Source: Verrucomicrobiales bacterium
GTDB lineage: Bacteria; Verrucomicrobiota; Verrucomicrobiia; Verrucomicrobiales; DEV007
Length of the DNA stretch: 64,000 bases
Assembly: GCA_029213005.1 (NCBI GenBank)
Contig: JARGPI010000026.1
Location: 1 to 64,000, forward strand
Direction of reading: 5' to 3'
Of this stretch, positions 26,178-34,200 are shown one piece after another; within the stretch, counting starts at the first letter, position 1, and every line of letters starts with the position of its first letter. The notes below the pieces were generated by a model. The model searched no databases and was not told the DNA's origin. It worked only from the letters and a program-made list of their open reading frames with translations. The position numbers and the translations under genes are program-made.

Positions 26178-27566
26178 ATGAAGGCGCAACCCACCACGAA
26201 ACCGGAAGATCAGGAATCGGGGGCTTTCTTTGAAGATCTGGAGGAGCATCTGAAGCCGACATGCGTCAAGATGTGCACCGGGATTTCCTGCCTCTTAAAT
26301 GGCGCACGGCGGGAACGCGAAAACCTCAAGCGCGTTGGTCATGATTGCGAAGCCGTCTCCTGTCTGGGGCACTGCGATCGCTCACCGGTGTTTATGGATG
26401 AATTAACTCTCCAGCTGGCAGACCTTCCGACCCAAATTCGATGTCACGCACCGCTCCCCGTGGTTACAAAGCGTATATTAACTACCAATGCCGCAAAGCT
26501 CGATGTTGCTCTGGAAAACGGGGTCTATGCGAGTATCCCTGTCGCATTTTCTCACACCCCGGAAGACTTGATCGATTTGGTGACGGCATCAGGAATACGG
26601 GGACGCGGAGGCGCCGGAATTCCAACCGGGGAGAAATGGAAAGTCACGGCCTCGAAACCCTCAGGAAAGAAGTATGTAATTGCAAACGGCAACGAAAGTG
26701 AACCGGGATCGTTTATTGACAGAGTCCTGTTCGAAGAAGATCCGCATACCATTATCGAAGGAATGATTCTCTGTGGCTATGCCATTGGTGCCGATGAAGG
26801 AATTATCCATATTCGGTCGGAATACCCGTTTGCAGCGGGCATCATGAACCGCGCGATCCTCGATGCAAGAAAGGCCGGTTATCTGGGAACCAATATTTTT
26901 GGATCGGGTATTAACTTCGATATCCGGATATTTGTCGGGGTCGGTAGCTACCGATATGTGAAGGAACCTGAATTTATTCAATCCATCGATGGCGGTGACC
27001 GACCGGATGGCTCTCCAGATCCAGGCCTCTACGGCAAGCCCACGGTTATTAACAATGTCGAGACCTTCGCGAACATTCCGTTTATCGTCACCAATGGAGA
27101 GGGCGTCTTTCAGGCGATGGGCACCAATGCCTCCAGCGGGACCAAAGTGACTTGTCTCAACGCAGGTTTTGCCAATCCCGGAATCGCAGAGATTGAATAC
27201 GGCACCACGCTTCGCGAGATTATCGAAGAGATCGGCGGAGGCGGGCGGAATGGTAAAGAAATCGTAGCGGTCTTCATCGGAGGGCCGATGGGAAGCATTG
27301 TGCTACCAAAAGATTGGGACCTACCGCTTTGTTTCGATGTTTTGAAGCGAAATAGTATCCGAATGGGGCATGGCGGTTTCGTTGCGATCCCGGGGAATGT
27401 GAACCTCCGGGCATTGCTCGACTACCTAAACGAGTTCGCCGTTCATGAAAGTTGCCGTGAATTGATACAAGGCCCTGTCGATACCTTAAATCGTGAATTC
27501 GGACACCGGTTAACCGAAACTACTTCCGGCGGGCAAAGAAGAAGCCCAAAGGGCGCCTCTACATAG
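26178..27566 (+). CDS. NuoE/NuoF-like fusion protein lacking key cofactor motifs
   Basis: 462 residues. The N-terminal thioredoxin-like [2Fe-2S] domain has the four Cys (33, 38, 62, 66) of CTGISC and SCLGHC. A NuoF-like module follows with RGRGGAGIPTG (141-151) for FMN/NADH binding, ANGNESEPGSFIDR and GKPTVINNVET (286-296). Two canonical features are gone: the GAGAYICGEETAL element is GVGSYRYVKEPEF (254-266), and the C-terminal C-G-x-C-x2-C [4Fe-4S] site is ESCRELIQGPVD (424-435) with one Cys. It may be a partner of a diaphorase or formate/hydrogenase complex, but no such subunit is nearby. Confidence 0.75.
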   Translation: MKAQPTTKPEDQESGAFFEDLEEHLKPTCVKMCTGISCLLNGARRERENLKRVGHDCEAVSCLGHCDRSPVFMDELTLQLADLPTQIRCHAPLPVVTKRILTTNAAKLDVALENGVYASIPVAFSHTPEDLIDLVTASGIRGRGGAGIPTGEKWKVTASKPSGKKYVIANGNESEPGSFIDRVLFEEDPHTIIEGMILCGYAIGADEGIIHIRSEYPFAAGIMNRAILDARKAGYLGTNIFGSGINFDIRIFVGVGSYRYVKEPEFIQSIDGGDRPDGSPDPGLYGKPTVINNVETFANIPFIVTNGEGVFQAMGTNASSGTKVTCLNAGFANPGIAEIEYGTTLREIIEEIGGGGRNGKEIVAVFIGGPMGSIVLPKDWDLPLCFDVLKRNSIRMGHGGFVAIPGNVNLRALLDYLNEFAVHESCRELIQGPVDTLNREFGHRLTETTSGGQRRSPKGAST

Positions 27567-27587
27567 ACACTCCCTTTGGGCCTTCTT
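27534..27587 (+). terminator. Rho-independent terminator overlapping the NuoF-like stop
   Basis: GAAGCCCAAAGGG pairs with CCCTTTGGGC-CTTC across an 18-base loop, with one bulged base. The left arm lies in the last codons of the gene and the right arm follows the TAG. It terminates plus-strand transcription and may also serve the convergent 27642 gene. Confidence 0.6.
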
Positions 27588-27641
27588 CCGGAATCAGTTA
27601 CTGATTAGACACCAGGTGTTGATCGCGGCAAGATTTGGTAA

Positions 27642-27941
27642 TTAGTCCCTTCTCTTGGAATACTTCTTGTCGTGTCCTTTTGACTTATGATGGTCAGGCT
27701 TCACCACGACGACTTTTCTTGGAGGAGCCACATATTTCTTCTTTGGTGGAGCCACGTATTTTTTTCTTGGAGGGGCGACATATTTCTTATGAGGAGGCCC
27801 CTTTTTATCTTTTCCGAACAGGACGATTTCAATGAAGGAGTTCTTTTTTCCGTGATGACCGTCTTTTGCCTGACTGACTCCAGCGGTAAAAACCATAGCG
27901 GTTGCGACTGCGACTGGGATGATGATTTTGTTTAGTTTCAT
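27642..27941 (-). CDS. Small secreted KKYVAPP-repeat protein
   Basis: 99 residues from ATG 27941 with a signal peptide ending AGVSQA. The mature part is very basic: FGKDKKGPPH, then three tandem KKYVAPP[RK] units (24-nt period), then VVVVKPDHHKSKGHDKKYSKRRD. High Lys/His content with Pro suggests a nucleic-acid-, polyanion- or metal-binding extracytoplasmic peptide. No family recognised. It is convergent with the NuoF-like gene and shares its terminator region. Confidence 0.6.
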   Translation of the reverse strand: MKLNKIIIPVAVATAMVFTAGVSQAKDGHHGKKNSFIEIVLFGKDKKGPPHKKYVAPPRKKYVAPPKKKYVAPPRKVVVVKPDHHKSKGHDKKYSKRRD

Positions 27942-28419
27942 TATATTGGATATGTATCGATTGTTTATCTGGCGCTCCTTTAAATCAGGGAGCTTTTGCT
28001 TATCTGTTGGGGTAGACATATGAAAAAAAGGATCATGTCATCCCATGAGCATTTTCCGCCGAACGTTAATGATTCCTTAATCCGTCCTGAAAGGGGATTC
28101 TTTTCCCTCCCTCACCAACGCAACCATCAACGCAACCCTCCAAATATTGGCAATAAGCGGGTTACCAATCACATCAGAATCCAATCGTGATCCAACAAAG
28201 CGAGAATGCGCCGGAAATCTGCCTTCAAAATTTCCCAAGCCTTTTAATAATTCGTTAACCTCCCCGCCCACAATTCGAGGCAGAATGACAGTTTTGTCAT
28301 CCCGCAGAAAGTGATCCTGTCATGTTGGGGGAGTTATTTTCAACGGTTAACTCACCAGCGGGGCATTCCACCCCATGACGAGCAGTTAACGGAAAACCTA
28401 AACCAATAGAAAACATCTC
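27942..28419. other. Non-coding stretch with one palindrome
   Basis: A 478-bp gap between the KKYVAPP gene and the EF-hand gene. It holds a TGACAG-TT-TTGTCA palindrome at 28286-28299, and ATGTCATCCC (28034) recurs as TTGTCATCCC (28294). No gene, RNA family or convincing promoter recognised elsewhere in it. Confidence 0.5.
28286..28299. promoter_or_regulatory. TGACA-type palindrome upstream of EF-hand gene
   Basis: TGACAG-TT-TTGTCA, close to the two fructokinase operator sites (arms TGACAA/TTGTCA with a 2-bp centre). It lies 120 bp upstream of the EF-hand ATG. Confidence 0.35.
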
Positions 28420-28668
28420 ATGAAGAAGATTCCTTACACTCTCATCGCTGCCGCCCTCGGGGTGGCACTGACTCACTCCGGTTTTGCCCAGCAAAAAGGT
28501 GGTCCCGGTGGCGATCGCAAGGGACCGCCCGAGCCCGAAGAACTGGCACCTGCGTTGATCAAAGAATTCGACAAGGACGGTGATTCCAAGCTCAGCGAAG
28601 CGGAACTTATCGCTGCACTCAAAGATATGCAGCGCCGGATGCCTCCCCCACCCCGTGGCGGACGGTAG
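28420..28668 (+). CDS. Small secreted EF-hand protein
   Basis: 82 residues with a signal peptide (MKKIPYTLIAAALGVALTHSGFA). One complete EF-hand calcium loop DKDGDSKLSEAEL follows KEFDKD, after a Gly/Pro-rich linker, with a basic Pro-rich tail (MPPPPRGGR). Too short to be an enzyme; probably a periplasmic calcium-binding peptide. An EF-hand pair also begins the hydrolase at 62306. Confidence 0.8.
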   Translation: MKKIPYTLIAAALGVALTHSGFAQQKGGPGGDRKGPPEPEELAPALIKEFDKDGDSKLSEAELIAALKDMQRRMPPPPRGGR

Positions 28669-28809
28669 AGCTTTCACCCCCGGAAGGTGAAAAAGCCACT
28701 TTCTCCAATTGACGGTTCTGATGTTCCGACCGACGTAGGTTGACGCATCGAAAAGGATATCCAGAAGTTACATTTCGCCCACTCGAAAGGCCGCCGGGCC
28801 CCGGTCGAG

Positions 28810-29604
28810 GTGATACAGCTGTCCGAGCTGCGCGCTCGCGACATCGAGCATCACATCTCCGACCCGACCCGGCTGGACTTTTACCTATTGATGTTTGTGA
28901 CCCGGGGAATAGGATCGCATCAAGTCGATTTTGAACGCCATTCACTACAGAAAGGCGACGTCCTCCAGATCAGGCCTTCTCAAGTCCATGCTTTTGATGC
29001 GAAATCAAAACACGAAGCACTACTCTTACTTTTCCGCCCGGAAACGGTACCACCGGAATCAATCCAGCGACTTGCCGTTCACCTAAGTTCCCCCTTTCAA
29101 CTGAACCCGGAAGAATTGCGCATCTTTACCGGCCTGCTCAAACTCTTGCTTAATATAGAAGACGCACCTCTGGCAGCAATGGCTCCCGGTCTGCTCCAGG
29201 CTGTAGTGACAGGTCTTGATGAGGTTTACTCCCGCCGAAACCAACCGCTACACTCTCCATCCAATCACCGCGCCTCAGATCTGGTATATCGTTTCGAGCA
29301 ACTGATCCATGCCAAGCCTGACCGGCACGGCCCGATTTCTGATTACATTGATTCACTACATGTCACCCAGCGCACTCTGGCGAGAGCCTGCCATGAAATC
29401 CGGGGAGTCAGTCCCAAAAAGCTCATCGATCAGCATTGTGTCCTCGAAGCAAAGCGAAAGCTGATTCTCGGAGATAACACCGTAGAGGAAATCGCGTTTG
29501 ATCTTGGATTCAGCGAAGCCACCAATTTTGTAAAATTCTTCAAGCGGATCGCCGGCCTCACCCCGGAAGCTTTCCGGACTAAGCAGAGAGAGCAGGCTGA
29601 ATAA
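28810..29604 (+). CDS. AraC-family regulator
   Basis: 264 residues from GTG 28810. N-terminal cupin-like sensor (FYLLMFVTRGIGSHQVDFERHSLQKGDVLQIRPSQVHAF) and C-terminal double HTH (about 165-258: ISDYIDSLHVTQRTLARACHEIRGVSPKKLIDQ, NTVEEIAFDLGFSEATNFVKFFKRIAGLTPEAF). In the plus-one frame, bases 28740-28809 encode VTFRPLERPPGPGRGDT, which looks like the normal N-terminus of this family, so a one-base frameshift in the GGGCCCCGG run may have cut the first codons. It is followed by palindrome copy B. Confidence 0.8.
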   Translation: MIQLSELRARDIEHHISDPTRLDFYLLMFVTRGIGSHQVDFERHSLQKGDVLQIRPSQVHAFDAKSKHEALLLLFRPETVPPESIQRLAVHLSSPFQLNPEELRIFTGLLKLLLNIEDAPLAAMAPGLLQAVVTGLDEVYSRRNQPLHSPSNHRASDLVYRFEQLIHAKPDRHGPISDYIDSLHVTQRTLARACHEIRGVSPKKLIDQHCVLEAKRKLILGDNTVEEIAFDLGFSEATNFVKFFKRIAGLTPEAFRTKQREQAE

Positions 29605-29634
29605 ATTTCATTGCGACTTTCGTCAGTTCCAGAC

Positions 29635-29669
29635 CGTACCCTGTACACTCGCGGACTGTACAGGGTACA
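29635..29669. repeat. 35-bp palindrome, copy B
   Basis: Left arm CGTACCCTGTACA, right arm TGTACAGGGTACA, 9-bp spacer. The only mismatch to the arm consensus is the first base. It lies 31 bp after the AraC stop and 115 bp before the metallo-hydrolase ATG. Confidence 0.9.
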
Positions 29670-29783
29670 CTTTGGGAAAATCGTAAAACTGTGATTTGTC
29701 CATTTTTGACCATCGCTTGTCGTTTCAACACCTTGTTGCCGGGGTGTTTTCAACGAGGTTTGGGAAACGAAAAAATAACAACC

Positions 29784-31169
29784 ATGAAGAAAATGAAAAC
29801 CATCTATCCAGCCACTATCACCCTTGCCGCGGCTTCGGCACTGGCCTTCGCCGTGTTTGCTTCTGACACGCAGGTGAAACCGGAGCGGGCCACAGAAATG
29901 CTCAACGCTCAAAATCAACAGTTCGAGAAAAAGATCGTTAAAGTTTCCGACTCCGTCTACACCGCAGTTGGTTACCACGGAGCGAATACTTCAATGATTG
30001 TCGGGGACGACGGGGTCATCATCATCGATACACTGCGCGGACCGTTCAGCGCCGGGATAGCTCTCAAGGACTTCCGGAAATATAGTGATAAACCGGTCAA
30101 AGCAATTATCTACACCCACAGTCACGGCGACCATATCGGCGGGGCGAGTGCTTTTGTCGGCGAAGAAAAGCCCGACATCTACGCGACAGAAACCTTTGGC
30201 TCTGCTGAAGGAGTCAACAAAGCGGTCGATCCCGTAAAGCGGAAGCGAAACATCCGGCAGTTCGGCCGGGATCTCCCCGCCAGCCAGGCAACCAACCGCG
30301 GTGTGGCACCGGCGAATACCCACGACAAGGACGGCGGGAAAGGCTTTGTTCCCCCCACGATTCTCATTTCCGAAAGCGGACACAAAGTCAATATCGCCGG
30401 AGTGGACCTCGAGTTTCACCTCGCTCCCGGCGAGACCGATGATGCCATGTTTATCTGGATGCCGAAGGAAAAGGTATTATTTGCCGGTGATAATTTCTAC
30501 CATTCCTTTCCCAATCTCTATGCGATTCGCGGCACGGCCTATCGCGATGTGTTGAACTGGTCTATCAGTGTCGGCAAAATGGCGGAGTTCGAACCGCACC
30601 ACGTCGTGCCGGGTCATACTATGCCGATCAGTGGTCAGGAAGCCGCAACGGCTCCTTTAAAAGACTATAGCGAAGCGATTCGCAGCGTTTACGATCAGAC
30701 AGTGGTTGGCATCAATGCCGGCAAAGGCCCCAACCTGCTCGCCCACGAAGTCAAACTTCCTGAGCATCTGAAAAACAAGTCCTATCTCACCGAATTCTAC
30801 GGCACCGTTCCCCATGCCGTTCGCGCGATCTACGTCGGTTTGCTCGGATGGTATGATGGAAACCCATCAACCCTGAACCCCATGGATCCGCGCGCTAAAG
30901 CACAGAAAATAGCCGAACTCGCCGGAGGCACTCAGGCCCTGACTGCACAGATGAAGGCAGCCATGGAAAAGAAAGAATACCAATGGGCGCTCGACCTTTC
31001 CGATCACATCAAATGGCTGGAGGACGGAGACCGGGACCTCGCCCGCAAGATAAAGATAGAGGCGCTTCGTGAGTTAGCAGCACAGGAATACAATGCACCG
31101 AATCGTAACTACTACCTCAGCTACGCCAACGAGCTCGAATCCGGCGCTTTGAGTGAAGTGTGGTTTTAA
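29784..31169 (+). CDS. Secreted metallo-beta-lactamase-fold hydrolase, alkylsulfatase-like
   Basis: 461 residues from ATG 29784 with a signal peptide (about 1-26). The zinc motif THSHGDHIGG (111-120) and later GETDDAMFIWMPKEKVLFAGDNFYHSFPNLYAIRG and HHVVPGHTMPISG match the SdsA1/YjcS alkylsulfatase group. The dimerisation domain follows (YVGLLGWYDGNPSTLNPMDPRAKAQKIAELAGG). The usual C-terminal SCP2-like lipid domain of these about 650-residue enzymes is absent. It may cleave alkyl or other sulfate esters; that is inference from family and from nearby sulfatases. It lies downstream of palindrome copy B. Confidence 0.8.
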   Translation: MKKMKTIYPATITLAAASALAFAVFASDTQVKPERATEMLNAQNQQFEKKIVKVSDSVYTAVGYHGANTSMIVGDDGVIIIDTLRGPFSAGIALKDFRKYSDKPVKAIIYTHSHGDHIGGASAFVGEEKPDIYATETFGSAEGVNKAVDPVKRKRNIRQFGRDLPASQATNRGVAPANTHDKDGGKGFVPPTILISESGHKVNIAGVDLEFHLAPGETDDAMFIWMPKEKVLFAGDNFYHSFPNLYAIRGTAYRDVLNWSISVGKMAEFEPHHVVPGHTMPISGQEAATAPLKDYSEAIRSVYDQTVVGINAGKGPNLLAHEVKLPEHLKNKSYLTEFYGTVPHAVRAIYVGLLGWYDGNPSTLNPMDPRAKAQKIAELAGGTQALTAQMKAAMEKKEYQWALDLSDHIKWLEDGDRDLARKIKIEALRELAAQEYNAPNRNYYLSYANELESGALSEVWF

Positions 31170-31200
31170 AAGTAGAGTTTACCATTACTAAACCAACGTG

Positions 31201-31253
31201 GCGCGGACACTCTTGTCCGCGCTTCGTTTAGTATGCGGACAGGAACGTCCGCA
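31201..31253. terminator. Two adjacent hairpins between convergent genes
   Basis: Hairpin 1 (31201-31222): GCGCGGACA-CTCT-TGTCCGCGC. Hairpin 2 (31234-31253): TGCGGAC-AGGAAC-GTCCGCA. They lie between the metallo-hydrolase stop (31169) and the minus-strand fusion gene stop (31263) and can act as a bidirectional terminator. Hairpin 1 is the reverse complement of 21209-21228 in its core, marking a REP-like repeat family. Confidence 0.6.
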
Positions 31254-31262
31254 TCACACATA

Positions 31263-34200
31263 CTACCTCTTTTCCACCGGCACTAACCGCACCGCTCTGA
31301 CATCGGCCAGCTCTTTGTTGAGCTTTCCTTCGGGGCGAAGAATCAATCGACTGGTTCCAGCTTTCAGGTTGATGATCCCGGCAGCGACTTCCTGAAACGT
31401 ATCGTAGTTACCGGTATCGATCACGGTGCCTTTAGCGGAGCTGCCATCGGTTTCGAGAACAAAGTGATCACCGGCGGAAAGAGCGTCGGCAGCGAGGAGA
31501 ACGTGGACCTGGTAGGCGCCCGGGTTCGCAACCTTTACACTCCACTCGGCAACATCGTCGACCCGGTACCAGGGTGCCAACACATCGAGAGTTTTGCGAT
31601 ACTTCAATCGCTGACCGAAAATGGTCGCGGCACTGGCAGGAAGTCTGATTTCGCCGTTTTCGCCGGGCTCGATGACCTGACTGGCCACGAGACCTTGATC
31701 GATCTGGTCCAGCTCATCGGCACGCCACGGCAGGGTCCGACCTTCGGTTTCTGCGCGCACTTCGGCGATAAATTCAGGATCAACGGATGGCGAAACATTC
31801 CCCCAGGACCGGCGGATGTAGGTGAGCAATCCCGCGAGCTTCCGGTCGTCGAGACCGGCCCCCAGACCGGGCATGTGCAGATTCCACGACTCGCCGTTCA
31901 CTTCAATAGGTCCATACAATCCATGCAGGACAACCCGCGCCAAACGATCAGGCGAGCCGGAGACCCAGTCGCTGCCTGCCAGCGGCGGAGCGAGCCCGGG
32001 GGCGCCGCGTCCGTGAGGCTGATGACAGGCAGTGCAGACCATCGCGTAAAGTTTTCCGCCTTCATCAGCTAGCTTTTGCTGTGCCGGGTTGAGAGGCGGC
32101 GCGTTAATGCTGGTCACCTGGCGCTCGGGCGCATTGGGCCAGGTGATTTTATCGAGCACCGCGTCAATCTTTGTGAGAACGTCAGGATCGCCGCTTTTTT
32201 GCAGAGCGACAAGTTCGGCAGGCTCCTGCGGTAGCAACATCGGTTTTTTGTAGGTCGATTTTGCAATCGCCGCGAGGATAACATCGCGAATTTTGTCGTC
32301 CCGGTTCAATAGAGGAATGAGCTGAGCGACACGGGCCGGTTTCGCCTCCGCCATAACGCAGCCGGCCAACCATTCGATCAGTTTCAGGTCATCTCCCTGG
32401 TAAGTTTGTAGAAACTCCAGTTCGCGAAAACCCAGGCCGGTCAGAGCCGCTGTCCGAAATAGAGGGTGCGTCTCCCGATTAAGTATTTCCGCCAGTTCGT
32501 GCGAGGATTTCGGACTGAAAAAGGATCCCATCGTGAGGGCAACCTGCAGTCGAACCGCTTCACTTTGATCTTCGCTGAGGTTACGGATCGCAGCAAAAGC
32601 CGGAGGATCTTTTTCGCTAAGTCGAACCGCCGCCGCCCGGACTTTTGCATCGCCGGACTTCATGGCGTCGAGTCTGGTTTCCAAATCGAGAGCATTCATT
32701 CCCTGCAGAGTCCACAAGGCGTGCAGTTGACCAAAAGGCTCTGCAAAGCGGACGGCATTACGAAGCTCCGCCACCCCTTCCCCACGCTCAATCAGGAGCC
32801 GCTGAGCGGTGAGCCGGTGCCAACCGTTGGGATGCGAAAGGGTCGCTACTAACTTAGCGGTATCAGCGGTGGAAAGATTCGGCGACCTTCGATTAATAGC
32901 TCGATCTTCCGCAACGATTCGCCAGATCCTTCCGAGGTCATTGCCCTGGTCGAGTTTGCGATCCCGGATTTGATTGATCAACCAGGGCACAATAAAAATC
33001 CGGTGTTCGATGATGCCGTGATACATATCGGCAATATAGAGAGCGCCATCAGGTCCGACCCGGGAGTTCACCGGGCGAAACCGCTCGTCGGTAGAAGCGA
33101 GTAATTCCTGCTCAGCGGGATAAAAACGTTCAGCCACGGGCGCAATACCATCACTCACTTTGAGCCGACCAACGAGATGGCCACCGGACTCGGGAATAAT
33201 GAAATTGCCGCGGGCGTCCTCCGGAAATTGATGACCATCGTAGCAACACAGTCCGCTGGAGATGGTATAAGTTTCGAGTCTCCCGTCCTCGCGCAGCTCC
33301 ATCGCCCCGAGTGTCACCGCCGGAGTCACTCGGATCGGCCAGACTTCGGTAGCCGGACTGCCTTTGGGCGCAAGACTGACATTAACCCCGAACTGATCAC
33401 GGTCATTACCACTGCGCTGATAGACTTTATAGAGATGAGGATTGCGCGACAGGTATTCAGCCGGGATGTAGTCACCATGTAGGGGCCGATTTTCGTAACA
33501 GGTATAGAAACGACCCGCCTCATCAAAGGTCAGCCCGAACTGTCCGCGCTTGATCGTGTTCTGCTCTTCCAAACCCTGATCCGTCCAGCGAAAGCGTTTG
33601 GTCGAATCCGCGCAATGCAGCCAATTGTCGAGACCGTAGCGCAACCCGTTGTCGGTATGCTGGGGATTACCAACGATCCCCATGGTTCCAACCTTGCGAC
33701 GACTGTCGGCTTTCAGGTCTCCATCCGTGTCCTCACAAAACCATAGATTCGGAGGTTCCTGAAGGAGGAGACCGCCTTTAACAAAGGCGAAAGATCGCGG
33801 CATGACCAACTGGTCAAGAAACACAGTACTCTTATCAGCACGGCCATCTGCATCGGTATCTTCGAGCACGACGACACGACAAATCGGATCATTTTCTTTA
33901 CTTCCCTCGACATCACGCATGTAGCCCTGGTATTCGACAACCCAGCAGCGCCCATCGGGATCGAACTCGAAAAAGATAGGTTTCTGCACCATCGGTTCGG
34001 CGGCAAACAACTCAGCTCGATAACCGGGTGCGAGGCGAAAGGATTTCAACGCTTCCTCCGGGGATAAAACCGGAGCCGGCGGCACATCGATCCGCTTCAG
34101 CAAATCCTCACCCTTCTCCCAGTCGGCGATCGAAGCGATTGCCGAAGCAGGGCGAACCCGGGGGCCGACCGGAGCGACCGCCGTTTTCTTTCTCGGCGCG

